NCBI GenBank assembly: GCA_902780635.1
Contig: CACZGH010000034.1
Location: forward strand, 1-37,826
Origin: an uncultured Prevotellaceae bacterium
Lineage (GTDB): Bacteria; Bacteroidota; Bacteroidia; Bacteroidales; Bacteroidaceae
Length of the DNA: 37,826 nucleotides
Direction: 5' to 3'
Shown one piece after another: positions 8,525 to 16,077 of this stretch. The translations under genes were made by a program, and so were the position numbers. Each line of letters opens with the position of its first letter. Position 1 is the first letter of the stretch. A model generated the notes under the pieces. The model was not told where the DNA came from, searched no databases, and worked only from the letters and a program-made list of their open reading frames with translations.

Positions 8525-9257
8525 ATAATATCATACTTGGATGGTCTTCGTCGTAAGGGGAAAGGGAGATGTCTCCATAGACTTGCTCAACATAAAGCCC
8601 ATAGCGCAGGAACATAGCCTTGAATTGCTCTAAGCTGTAGAGTTTTGTTTGTCCGTATGCTGTCTCGCGGTGCCCGTCTGGATAGACGATGAGCCAGTCA
8701 GACTTCATCATGCCTTGCTCAATTCTGCTTTCGCGGATGGTGATGATTGTACTGTCGCCAGAAGGAACCTGCTTGACTATAAACCGTTGGAAGTGTCGGT
8801 TGATGAACAAAGGGTTCATTGTCGAGAAGAAGAACTGTCCGTCCCCCTTCAGGTTTTTACTGAACGGCATCAGCATCCGCTCGTTTTCTTCGTCATTCTG
8901 ATGATAACCAAAGCTGGTGTTCCAGTTGATAGAGATGTCGAATTCGGCAGGCCTTAGGTAGGTCTCCGCATCGCCTAACACAAATTCAGTCCGCTCAGAA
9001 GACAGCTGGGTGCGGGCATATTCGATATACGGTTCCGAGATGTCAATGCCTGTGACAGTCAGCCCCGCTTTGTCCAGCTCGTGTGCCAAGTAGCCTTTCC
9101 CACAACATTGGTCAAAGGCTTTCATACCTGGCAGCACCTGGCCTATCTGCTTCATGAAACTCACGGTTTCTGCCGCTTGCTGATTGAGTACCACTTCCGT
9201 AAAGTCGCCTTTAAAGAAGTCTATCCACCATTTCTCTTTGTTGCTATTTGTTCCCAT
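8508..9257 (-). CDS. Class I SAM-dependent methyltransferase
   Basis: A 249-residue Rossmann-type methyltransferase. The SAM-binding motif I is FDQCCGKGYLAHEL (a variant of D.GCGTG), followed by motif II VTGIDISEPYIEYAR. A later acidic-aromatic segment EFDISINWNTSFGYH marks the catalytic face, and the C-terminal half is the family's variable substrate lid. It begins with 14 nt of overlap with the amidotransferase gene and ends with a 17-nt overlap into the synthetase gene, so it is translationally coupled to both. The natural target (O, N or C) cannot be told from sequence. A tailoring step on the aldehyde or its amide is the likely role. The replacement of the usual glycine by Cys in motif I is unusual but compatible with SAM binding. 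Confidence 0.85.
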   Translation of the reverse strand: MGTNSNKEKWWIDFFKGDFTEVVLNQQAAETVSFMKQIGQVLPGMKAFDQCCGKGYLAHELDKAGLTVTGIDISEPYIEYARTQLSSERTEFVLGDAETYLRPAEFDISINWNTSFGYHQNDEENERMLMPFSKNLKGDGQFFFSTMNPLFINRHFQRFIVKQVPSGDSTIITIRESRIEQGMMKSDWLIVYPDGHRETAYGQTKLYSLEQFKAMFLRYGLYVEQVYGDISLSPYDEDHPSMILYGHRL

Positions 9258-11205
9258 TGTTTCCGTTCATTAGCGTTTGGTTCATATAGTATATGGTAAG
9301 CATCAGCATCACTACAGGCTCATAGGCGGTCTGCTCCAATATGCTCATCGTGGGAAGTGACTTCAGGAGTGCAATGACAGCATCTGAGTTGAAAATGCCC
9401 ATACTCATCATATTGCGGGATGTCAGTTCGTCATAGATTTGCGAATAGTCTGACTGTGTAAAGTATCGCGTCAGTGGTGGGGCCTGGAAGGGATGTTTCT
9501 GCCTTTGGTAAACATGGTTGGTGATGTAGGGATAAGCAGCTTCTTTCAGAATGAATTTCTCGTTGACATTATCTTTAATCTTCATCTGCATGGGTAGCCT
9601 TGCGGCATATTCAAAAAGCTGGTGGTCGAGGAATGGCAGACGCCCCTCCACTGAAGCCGACATCTCGCATCCGTCGCCAAGCGTACTCAATATGTAATTG
9701 CAGAGCGCATGTTTGTTCCATAGGTACAGCGACTTGTTGACAGGGTGCACACCATGAAGTCTTACGTCAGCATGATGATAGTCTGCCATCTCAGACAAGA
9801 AGTCGTGGCTACTGCAACGCTGAAGCATATCGTTGCTGAGAAGACGGTACATCTTATGGCCTATGCTGGCCTTGGCTGCAAGAAAGGAGGGGAGGAAACC
9901 AAGACGATTGGTCAGATTGTGACAGTCGAGGGTGTCACCGACAGCGATTTCCGTTCCCGTTATGGATAGGTTCGTGCTGTAGAGTTTTTTTGTGAGTACT
10001 TCTTTCTCTTCTGTCGGCAACATGGCGAAAAGGTCTTTGCGCAGATGCGGGTAGCCCGCCAGACATTCGTCTGCTCCTTCGCCAGTCAACGCAACTTTGA
10101 ATCCAGCCTTGTTGATCGCCCGATTGAGAAGATATTTGCAGGCGAGATGTCCATTCACCGCCAGCCCTTCGCTATGGAAAACAGCTTCTGGAAGATAATG
10201 CAGGATATCATGCTGACTGACCTCTACCCGGTGCATCACAGCGCCACATCTTCTGGCGGTCTCTGTGGCATACACGTCTTCGTCGTATTCGGCATCTGCC
10301 TGTGGAAAGACGATTGAGAAGCAGTGAACGGGCTCGTCGGTCAGGTGCGACATGATTCCCACCACGGAACTGGAGTCAAGGCCGCCACTGAGATGACAGC
10401 ATATGGGTACGTCGCCCTGAAGACGCAAACGGACGGATTCGAGCAGCAGGTCATGGAACTTATCAACATATTGCTTCTCTTGACTTGTCGTATCAAACTT
10501 AAGGTGATGGTTAAGGTTAGTGTTGACGTTGACGGGATAGTGCATGTCCCAATATTCAATGTCTTTCACTACTGAGTTTGTCTGCCATACAAGCAAGTGA
10601 CCTGGCTCCAACTGCCAGATGTCCTTGAAGAATGTCCGATTGGTAGGCTGGTACTGTATCGACAATGCCTGCATTAGACTGTATTCGTCCCACTCCGCCT
10701 TAATGCCACAGGCATGGATGGCCTTGGCCTTTGAGGCGATAATCAGTTTTTCCCCGTCATCATACCAACATAAAGGCTTGATGCCAAAACGGTCTCTTCC
10801 TGCAACGACAAGACGGTTTCTTTTGTCATAAAGAATGAACGAAAACTCACCCCTGAGATGTTTCATCATCTCCATGTAGCCATGTTTTAGGTAAAGAGGT
10901 ATCAGCAGTTCGCTGTCGGAATTTGTTTGGAAGCAATAGGCATCGGAAAGTTCTTGTCTGAGCCGCTTGTGGTCATAGAATTCTCCGTTGACCACTGCGA
11001 CAATCATTCCGTCAGACGAACAGATAGGTTGGTGACCATGGTTTACACCGACGATTGACAGCCGTCTGTGGCCCAGGGCCACATGCTCGTCGTGCCACAT
11101 CCCGCTATCGTCAGGGCCTCGAAGCACCAACGTGTCGAGTGCAGCAGCGAGACTGTTGAGGTCTGGCGCCGCCCCACGATGAATCATTCCTACTATTCCG
11201 CACAT
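9244..11205 (-). CDS. Asparagine synthetase B-like glutamine amidotransferase
   Basis: A 653-residue AsnB-like enzyme. The N-terminal glutaminase begins MCGIVGM, with the nucleophilic Cys2, followed by RGPDDSG and GHRRLSIV, so ammonia release from glutamine should work. The C-terminal synthetase domain has the ATP pyrophosphatase loop CCHLSGGLDSSSV (SGGLDSS at 273-279) and ALTGEGADE further on. In this family the synthetase forms an acyl-adenylate and transfers ammonia or another amine. At over 650 residues it is longer than housekeeping AsnB (about 555) and resembles the AsnB-like proteins found in natural-product and polysaccharide clusters. It overlaps the dehydrogenase gene by 13 nt and the methyltransferase by 14 nt. 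Amide formation on the pathway product is the inferred role. A true asparagine synthetase is possible but the context argues against it. Confidence 0.87.
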   Translation of the reverse strand: MCGIVGMIHRGAAPDLNSLAAALDTLVLRGPDDSGMWHDEHVALGHRRLSIVGVNHGHQPICSSDGMIVAVVNGEFYDHKRLRQELSDAYCFQTNSDSELLIPLYLKHGYMEMMKHLRGEFSFILYDKRNRLVVAGRDRFGIKPLCWYDDGEKLIIASKAKAIHACGIKAEWDEYSLMQALSIQYQPTNRTFFKDIWQLEPGHLLVWQTNSVVKDIEYWDMHYPVNVNTNLNHHLKFDTTSQEKQYVDKFHDLLLESVRLRLQGDVPICCHLSGGLDSSSVVGIMSHLTDEPVHCFSIVFPQADAEYDEDVYATETARRCGAVMHRVEVSQHDILHYLPEAVFHSEGLAVNGHLACKYLLNRAINKAGFKVALTGEGADECLAGYPHLRKDLFAMLPTEEKEVLTKKLYSTNLSITGTEIAVGDTLDCHNLTNRLGFLPSFLAAKASIGHKMYRLLSNDMLQRCSSHDFLSEMADYHHADVRLHGVHPVNKSLYLWNKHALCNYILSTLGDGCEMSASVEGRLPFLDHQLFEYAARLPMQMKIKDNVNEKFILKEAAYPYITNHVYQRQKHPFQAPPLTRYFTQSDYSQIYDELTSRNMMSMGIFNSDAVIALLKSLPTMSILEQTAYEPVVMLMLTIYYMNQTLMNGNNGNK

Positions 11206-12092
11206 ATTCTGAAAAATGTCTTTTTGCTGTCAGGTTGTTCCGCTTCTGCAAAAGCTGTTTCAAACTCTCTAAGCTCATATACATTTCCAAACAGAGTGCC
11301 CGTGTCAAGAGTATTGGTAACTTGGCCGGCGGCATCCGACAGGATGTGGCTTGCCAGATGGAAATCGCCATACCGTGCACCTTGTATGCGCAGTTCTTTC
11401 ATGGCAATGGTGTTGGCTGTGAATGAACTGAGGGAGAACGACCTGGACTTCAGCACCAACAAGCCCCCAGGTTTCAAAGCGGCGGCGTATGTATCAATGT
11501 TGTTGGGTTCCGTCTCTATAATGCAGTCATAAGTAGAGACCTGAAAGTCACTTATACGAGTGATTCGCTCAATGTGGTTAAACCCCATAGTCTTTGCCAC
11601 TTGGTACGCTAGCTCTGCAATCCTGGTTCTGCCAAATATGCAGGTCCTGCCGCAGACATGCTTCAGCGGAGCAAGCGCAGCCGCAACAGGTTCGAGGAAG
11701 GCTCCTAAGGGTGTAAGCAGATGGGGTGATAAAGCAATCAATGCAGCGCTCGGAACAGCGATATATTCTGCAAAAGCACCATCGCAGTCTTTGCCACACA
11801 TCGTGTCATCATCATTGCCAAAAGCCATGGGATTGGCACTGACAGCGTCGCCAACCCTCCAGTTGTCCATCTTTTCCTCCCCAGTCAGGAATCCTGCTAT
11901 CTCGCCACAAAATTCATGTCCTAGTATGAAATTGTCCTTAGCAGGTACGGCACCTTTGGTTATGCCAATATCGGTCCTGCATATTCCTGCATAATGAACC
12001 TTAACAAGCACGTTACGAATACTTGTCAGTTTTGGCATTTCTGCGTCAGTTTTATATATGACGTTCGTATGATGATATAACAGTGCTCTCAT
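11193..12092 (-). CDS. Zinc-type alcohol dehydrogenase-like (MDR) protein
   Basis: A medium-chain dehydrogenase/reductase. The catalytic zinc residues are visible: C38 in [10 protein letters not shown] and H59-E60 in [12 protein letters not shown]. The third ligand region may be FLEPVAAAL. The segment where the structural zinc lobe should carry four cysteines is short, with only two ([14 protein letters not shown]), so the structural zinc is probably absent. The nucleotide-binding fold follows near [17 protein letters not shown], but its glycine motif is weak. I chose the ATG at 12092 (299 residues). A longer frame starts at a TTG at 12119, which would overlap the NUDIX gene by 4 nt. It overlaps the amidotransferase gene by 13 nt at its 3' end. 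It could interconvert an alcohol and the aldehyde made by the A-T-R protein, or reduce another cluster intermediate. Confidence 0.85.
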   Translation of the reverse strand: MRALLYHHTNVIYKTDAEMPKLTSIRNVLVKVHYAGICRTDIGITKGAVPAKDNFILGHEFCGEIAGFLTGEEKMDNWRVGDAVSANPMAFGNDDDTMCGKDCDGAFAEYIAVPSAALIALSPHLLTPLGAFLEPVAAALAPLKHVCGRTCIFGRTRIAELAYQVAKTMGFNHIERITRISDFQVSTYDCIIETEPNNIDTYAAALKPGGLLVLKSRSFSLSSFTANTIAMKELRIQGARYGDFHLASHILSDAAGQVTNTLDTGTLFGNVYELREFETAFAEAEQPDSKKTFFRICAE

Positions 12093-12115
12093 TCTTGCGA
12101 CTTCTAAACGTAATT

Positions 12116-12808
12116 TCAAAATTCCAGGCGGAAGCCTTTTTCCTTCATCTCATTGTAGTTCTCCGGGTTGAACTTGTAGAGGAATGCCACTTTCTTGTTG
12201 GGCATGGGGAGGGTTTCGTCGAGTTGGGTCAGAATGCCCAGTTTCAGCATCTTGTTGCTGAAGTTGCGCCTGTCGAACTTTACGCTGAGGATGGCCTCGT
12301 AGAGGTGCTGCAGCTGGGTCATGGTGAACTTCTCAGGCAACAGTTCGAAACCGATGGGTTCGAAATGAATCTGACGACGCAGTTCGTTGGTCGCCTCACG
12401 AAGAATTAGGTCGTGGTCGAAGGCCAACGATGGCACCTTGTCTAGCGGGAACCATTGGGCCTTGGCGGCATCGTCGCCAGCCTTTACCTCGCTGATTCGC
12501 ACCAAGGCGAAGTAGGCGATGGTGATGACGCGCTCACGAGGGTCACGGTCCACGCCAGAGAATGCATGGAACTGATGGATATAGGCATCCTTTAGCCCCG
12601 TCTCTTCGAAGAGTTCACGCTTGGCACCCTGCAGTGCTGTTTCATCCATTTTCAGGAACCCTCCAGGGAAGGCCCAGCGTCCTTTGAAGGGTTCAATGCC
12701 CCGTTCCACGAGAAGGACATTCAGTCGTGTCCCATCAAATCCGAAAATCACACAATCCGTTGTCACGCTCGGATGCGGATACTGGTAATGATATTTTAGT
12801 TCTTCCAT
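12116..12808 (-). CDS. NUDIX domain protein, NrtR-like regulator
   Basis: A 230-residue protein with an N-terminal NUDIX domain and a C-terminal winged-helix region. The NUDIX box is complete: it starts at G50 and gives G-x5-E-x7-R-E-x2-E-E-x-G ([10 protein letters not shown] then [12 protein letters not shown], residues 51-72). The C-terminal part ([27 protein letters not shown]) matches the DNA-binding region of NrtR/AraR-like NUDIX regulators, which sense ADP-ribose or sugars. NrtR proteins control NAD-salvage genes in several bacteria. That a NadR-like gene lies downstream in the same run makes local control of the cluster a reasonable guess. Because the catalytic box is intact, it could also hydrolyse ADP-ribose or a related nucleotide. 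It follows the glycohydrolase remnant by 15 nt and precedes the dehydrogenase start by 23 nt. Confidence 0.82.
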   Translation of the reverse strand: MEELKYHYQYPHPSVTTDCVIFGFDGTRLNVLLVERGIEPFKGRWAFPGGFLKMDETALQGAKRELFEETGLKDAYIHQFHAFSGVDRDPRERVITIAYFALVRISEVKAGDDAAKAQWFPLDKVPSLAFDHDLILREATNELRRQIHFEPIGFELLPEKFTMTQLQHLYEAILSVKFDRRNFSNKMLKLGILTQLDETLPMPNKKVAFLYKFNPENYNEMKEKGFRLEF

Positions 12809-12823
12809 TGTATTTACTTGTTA

Positions 12824-13198
12824 TTATTGATTACAAACCTCGTTGAACCGCTCAATCACATCAGCTAATGGTGGTTCAAGCCTGTCAAGACATTCGTTAA
12901 GAATATAGTCGGGAACTTCACAGACAGCTGCTGCGATACCACCTGCAATAGCCCCTTGGGTATCTGCGTCGCCACCTAGTGAAACGGCTTCCCTAACTGT
13001 GTTTTCGTATCCCATAGGGGAGGAGATATTCTTCATTGCACAATAGATAGCCTCTGGAACCGAACCTTGACACGTTACGTCAAAATCGTAGTCTCGCTGT
13101 ATGGTTTCCCAATTCTCACTTATTTTGTCAAGGTCATAGAAGCAGTGATTCTTAAGAAAATGTCGATTTAACCATAATTTAACACAACCCTTATGCAA
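12824..13198 (-). pseudogene. ADP-ribosylglycohydrolase C-terminal fragment
   Basis: The last third of an ADP-ribosylglycohydrolase (DraG family, usual length about 260-300 residues). The signature YDFDVTCQGSVPEAIYC and the metal-binding block SLGGDADTQGAIAGGIA are both present, as is the C-terminal helix. The N-terminal half, with the other metal ligands, is missing. The frame has no ATG: the first possible start is a TTG at 13198, and the open frame continues to about 13243 into the 3' end of the overlapping sigma gene. The fragment is therefore a remnant. Its 5' part was replaced or lost next to the cytosine-poor sigma gene. It would not be an active hydrolase alone. It points to an earlier ADP-ribose processing gene beside the NUDIX gene. 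Confidence 0.8.
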
Positions 13199-13859
13199 CC
13201 ATGGGCAGATCTTTAAAATCCGCCCTGTCTTGCATCTCTTTTATTTTCATCAAAACCCTTTTCTTTTTACTCTTCACACTATTTCCATTCTTATATCCAA
13301 TTCTCTTCGCAATCTCCTCCATTTTACATCCTTCCAAATAATAACTCTCCAAGATCATCTTATCCACTTCCTTCAACTTACTCCAGATCCTTTCCAACTT
13401 CTTATATCTATCATCTTCATCCCCTCTCTCATCCATCACATCAAATATCTCCTCAATTCCTCCTTCATCATCCTCACTCACTCCAAATCCTCTTTCCATT
13501 ATCCTATCCAAACTCACACTATCCTCATTCACCTTCCTCAAATAATGCATACCAATATTTCTACAAATCCTCATCAAATAACCCACCATACTCTTTTCCA
13601 TCAACTTAAATTCCTTATCCATCATCTTCTCCCACAATACCAAACATCCATCATTATAAATCTCCTCCAAATCCTCAAAACTCAAAACCTTAAATCTTCC
13701 CTTTAACCACAACAACACATTCTCCCTCTCATATTCCACCACCTTATTAAAAATAAGGTTACTCACGTTCAGAAGTCCACTCTTTTCCTCCTTCAGAGTC
13801 AACTTCTTATCACACTCTTCAAAACCACTCACCATAATTTTTACTACCATACCCTTCAT
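13191..13859 (-). CDS. Sigma-70 family RNA polymerase sigma factor, cytosine-depleted gene
   Basis: A 222-residue ECF-type sigma factor. Region 2 is visible at residues 60-110 (FEDLEEIYNDGCLVLWEK and YLMRICRNIGMHYLRK). Region 4 with its helix-turn-helix is at 152-208 (DKMILESYYLEGCKMEEIAKR, NSVKSKKKRVLMKIKE). The composition is extreme: between 13233 and 13756 the coding strand has only four cytosines in 524 nt, at 13309, 13353, 13386 and 13547. Residues 35-209 contain no Pro, Thr or Gln and a single Ala and His. The gene's two ends have normal composition. ATG codons at 13859, 13850 and 13835 are possible starts. It is the first gene of the long minus-strand run and has a Bacteroidota promoter upstream. 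It may direct RNA polymerase to the cluster; the family is clear, the target is inference. Confidence 0.82.
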   Translation of the reverse strand: MKGMVVKIMVSGFEECDKKLTLKEEKSGLLNVSNLIFNKVVEYERENVLLWLKGRFKVLSFEDLEEIYNDGCLVLWEKMMDKEFKLMEKSMVGYLMRICRNIGMHYLRKVNEDSVSLDRIMERGFGVSEDDEGGIEEIFDVMDERGDEDDRYKKLERIWSKLKEVDKMILESYYLEGCKMEEIAKRIGYKNGNSVKSKKKRVLMKIKEMQDRADFKDLPMVA

Positions 13860-13869
13860 TTTAAATTAT

Positions 13870-13885
13870 TGCGTAATTTTTACGC
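13870..13885. promoter_or_regulatory. Palindromic operator candidate 1
   Basis: TGCGTAATTTTTACGC contains the perfect inverted repeat GCGTAA/TTACGC around a 3-nt centre. It overlaps the expected transcription start of the minus-strand promoter. A second copy lies 56 bp away (start to start). The regulator is unknown; the NUDIX protein of the same run is one candidate. Confidence 0.6.
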
Positions 13886-13887
13886 TG

Positions 13888-13919
13888 CAAAAATAGAATA
13901 ATAAGTTGAAACTTCCAAA
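13888..13919 (-). promoter_or_regulatory. Bacteroidota-type promoter for the sigma gene and cluster
   Basis: Read on the minus strand, TTTG (13919-13916) is followed after 20 nt by TATTTTTG (13895-13888). This is a good match to the Bacteroidota -33/-7 consensus (TTTG and TAnnTTTG). The start point would be near 13881, about 22 nt before the sigma start codon. The next clear gene gaps downstream are small, so this promoter could serve the whole run to 106. Confidence 0.65.
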
Positions 13920-13925
13920 TTTTTC

Positions 13926-13942
13926 TGCGTATTTTTTACGCA
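13926..13942. promoter_or_regulatory. Palindromic operator candidate 2
   Basis: TGCGTATTTTTTACGCA has arms TGCGTA/TACGCA around 5 nt. It shares 15 of 16 positions with copy 1 and lies just upstream of the -33 element of the minus-strand promoter. It also lies about 80-95 bp before the divergent DUF6939-like gene, so it could control both directions. Confidence 0.6.
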
Positions 13943-14021
13943 ATAGATTACTTTTTTTGGTTTTTGGGCAATATATGATGCCTGATGTTGGGTAAAAATG
14001 TTTTTAAATGGTTGTTTTATG

Positions 14022-14669
14022 ATGGAAATTAATGTTTATTCAGAGAAAAGTGGTAATTTTGAAGCAGATTCAGAAAAGAAGCCTATGATTATCATCGAGT
14101 CAAGAAAAAAGCCGCTCTTACCTGGTAAGAAAGATAAAAACGGCAAACCGATTTTATCGTTGAAAGAAAAATATCCCGATGCTATGATTATCGACGTGAC
14201 GAGCAAGGCCAAGGACGAGTTCGTCAAGTTCAGTCCCTTTTATCCCAATGGTGGCATTCCTATTCCCTTTTCTGAGGGGTTGTTCGCTGCATCTGTTGAG
14301 GGTATCTGGCAAGGTCTGAAGGTTTTTGAGGATGTTGACGTCGACAAGTCATACTTCTCTAAGCGCGACATGAAGAACCTGAAACGTACCACACGCAAGT
14401 ATGGCCCATGTCTCGGACATCGCAAAGGCGTTCATGGTGAGGAACTGCTTGGCTATCTCACTGCCCGTAAGCAGATTTATCTGCCCTGTTACAAATGGGT
14501 GTTGGAGAACAAGCTCCAGAAGCTGGTAACTGCGATTCGTATCATATCTAAGAACAAGCCAGTGGTTCTACTTGACTACAACACGAATCCGGATGTTTAC
14601 AATGCTAAGAGTCCTCTCTCGCATGCCTCACTGATTAAGGCTTACATCGAAGGCAATTATCCAGAATAG
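14022..14669 (+). CDS. DUF6939-like protein with NADAR-like motif
   Basis: A 215-residue cytosolic protein. I associate it with the DUF6939-type family from the segments SVEGIWQGLKVFE, KYGPCLGHRKG and RKQIYLPCYKWVLE. The block FSPFYP, then about 15 residues, then SVEGIWQGLKVF is arranged like the NADAR signature (FSNFYP, then SVEH-x3-Q-x2-K-F). NADAR enzymes remove ADP-ribose from guanine or act on its derivatives, so a related activity is a reasonable but unproven idea. The ATG at 14022 was chosen; ATGs at 13998 and 14019 are also in frame. It is divergent from the sigma gene and ends at a strong terminator. The composition is normal, unlike the sigma gene next door. Confidence 0.6.
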   Translation: MEINVYSEKSGNFEADSEKKPMIIIESRKKPLLPGKKDKNGKPILSLKEKYPDAMIIDVTSKAKDEFVKFSPFYPNGGIPIPFSEGLFAASVEGIWQGLKVFEDVDVDKSYFSKRDMKNLKRTTRKYGPCLGHRKGVHGEELLGYLTARKQIYLPCYKWVLENKLQKLVTAIRIISKNKPVVLLDYNTNPDVYNAKSPLSHASLIKAYIEGNYPE

Positions 14670-14695
14670 TTTTTTGATAAAACAAGAAAAAGAAG

Positions 14696-14741
14696 ACCAA
14701 ATTCTCCAACCTTGAAAAAAGGCAAAGAATTTGGTTTTTTT
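14696..14741 (+). terminator. Rho-independent terminator after DUF6939-like gene
   Basis: Arms ACCAAATTCT (14696-14705) and AGAATTTGGT (14726-14735) pair perfectly and are followed by six more T. It sits 27 nt past the stop of the gene at 14022-14669. Confidence 0.85.
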
Positions 14742-14786
14742 GTTATTGATATTTGTCTTCAACAATAATTATTTCACGGGAAGCAG

Positions 14787-14815
14787 TTGTTTCTCATTTT
14801 TTATTGTTATCTTTG
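14787..14815 (+). promoter_or_regulatory. Bacteroidota-type promoter
   Basis: TTG (14787-14789), 18 nt, then TATCTTTG (14808-14815), close to the TTTG / TAnnTTTG consensus. It would give a 5' leader of about 145 nt before the C_GCAxxG_C_C gene at 14966. I see no known riboswitch in that leader. Confidence 0.5.
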
Positions 14816-14965
14816 CAATGTATACTAAGGTTTGTTCTATGGTTTGGTGCCATTAAAAAGTGCCATATCTGAAATGGAAGTCAATGTGCAACTTGTTCAT
14901 ATACGACTTAGGATTCAAATAAAAAGTATTAAATCGCCCAATAGTCTACAGAAATAAAAAAACGA

Positions 14966-15448
14966 ATGCATCAAAGTCTACAACAACGTATAGATCGAGC
15001 CGTTGATCTTTTCATGAGCGGCTATGGCTGTTGCCAGTCAGTCGTGGCGGCCTATGCCGACATGTATGGCTTCACTGAGGAGCAGGCACTGCGTGTAGCG
15101 GCAGGTTTCGGTGGTGGAGTAGGGCGGCTGCGCATGATGTGCGGCGCTGTGTCGGCTCTCGTCATCCTGGTGGGCATGGATTGTGGACAGACCGAGGGCA
15201 GTGACCGTGCTGGCAAGGCCGCTTGCTATAAAGTGGTCAGAGAATTGCTCGAATTGTTCGAGCGGGAGAACGGCTCCCTCATTTGTGCGGAGATTTTAGG
15301 GCTGAAAGGCGAAAAGGCTCGCTGTTCCTACGTACCCTCAGAGCGCACACAGGAATATTACAAGACCCGGCCTTGCGCTGCCAAAGTGGAAAGTGCGGCG
15401 CGCATCTTTGCCGGATATTTATCTCAGAAACAAAGTTCTAACCCTTAA
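14966..15448 (+). CDS. C_GCAxxG_C_C family redox protein
   Basis: A 160-residue protein of the C_GCAxxG_C_C family, a group of small cysteine-rich proteins thought to be redox-active. The family pattern is present: an early cysteine pair in GYGCCQSV, the MCGAVSALVILVG block (normally CGAxxGA), the cysteine in GMDCGQ, and later cysteines in SLICAEI and TRPCAAKV. No signal peptide is seen, so it should act in the cytoplasm. It is the first gene of a plus-strand set with the SH3b protein, which starts 11 nt after its stop. The partner and substrate are not known for the family. Confidence 0.82.
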   Translation: MHQSLQQRIDRAVDLFMSGYGCCQSVVAAYADMYGFTEEQALRVAAGFGGGVGRLRMMCGAVSALVILVGMDCGQTEGSDRAGKAACYKVVRELLELFERENGSLICAEILGLKGEKARCSYVPSERTQEYYKTRPCAAKVESAARIFAGYLSQKQSSNP

Positions 15449-15459
15449 ATTTTTAGAAG

Positions 15460-16020
15460 ATGAAAAAAATGAATCTTTTTAGCCAGGCTTTGCTTTGCCT
15501 GTTGTTGATGTTGCTTGGTGGCTCCAATGCCATGATGGCCAATACCACGACCAAAGTGGAGAGTGTGCAACAGTCCAATCAGGTGGTCACTGTGACAGGC
15601 ACCGGTGTGCGTCTGCGTTTTGGCCCCGGACTTAATTATGACTTCTTGAAATGGAAGGATGGCACCGCACGTTGCCCCAAGAAAGGCGAGAAATTGCAGC
15701 TCGTTGGTCAGTCGGGCGACTGGTATCAGGTAAGTTATGCAGGTCAGGAACTTTACCTTTTCAAGCAGTATGGCGTCGTGGGCAAGGGTGCTGTGGCCGC
15801 TCCTGCCAAGAAATATGTGAAGATCACCGGTAAAGGTGTGCGTCTGCGCTTCGGTCCTGGACTTGACTACGGCTATCTGGTTTGGAAAGACGGCACCACC
15901 CGTAGTCCGAAAGTGGGCGAGAAACTGGAACTCCTAGGTCAGGAGGGTGACTGGTACAAAGTGAAGTATCAGGACGCAGAGTTTTATGTGTTCAAGCAGT
16001 ATGCTCAGAAAGTGAAATAA
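15460..16020 (+). CDS. Secreted protein with two SH3b domains
   Basis: A 186-residue exported protein. The signal peptide has a short basic start (MKKMN) and a leucine-rich core ending near NAMMAN. Two tandem bacterial SH3 domains follow: each has the pattern G-x-GVRLRFGPGL-x-Y, then LKW/LVWKDGT, KxGEKL, GDWY and YxFKQY. They start near residues 45 and 120 and are about 70% alike, indicating a recent internal duplication. SH3b domains commonly bind cell-wall or glycan ligands. No catalytic domain or C-terminal anchor is present. It lies between the redox gene and the large lyase gene, with 57 nt to the latter. A role in envelope binding is inferred. Confidence 0.8.
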   Translation: MKKMNLFSQALLCLLLMLLGGSNAMMANTTTKVESVQQSNQVVTVTGTGVRLRFGPGLNYDFLKWKDGTARCPKKGEKLQLVGQSGDWYQVSYAGQELYLFKQYGVVGKGAVAAPAKKYVKITGKGVRLRFGPGLDYGYLVWKDGTTRSPKVGEKLELLGQEGDWYKVKYQDAEFYVFKQYAQKVK

Positions 16021-16077
16021 AGGATTCGCCCCTCAATATTTTCACCTCTCTAACATGAGGAAAGCGAAACTTGAAAT

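Noticed and set aside
13230-13706. A long plus-strand open frame opposite the sigma gene
   Set aside because: It is a by-product of the G-poor plus strand, which removes TAG and TGA stops. Its residues are low-complexity and the minus-strand sigma motifs are clear.
13191-13859. Diversity-generating retroelement variable region as cause of the biased composition
   Set aside because: Such elements change adenines at scattered sites and need a reverse transcriptase and template repeat. None is present, and the bias is absence of cytosine over a whole gene.
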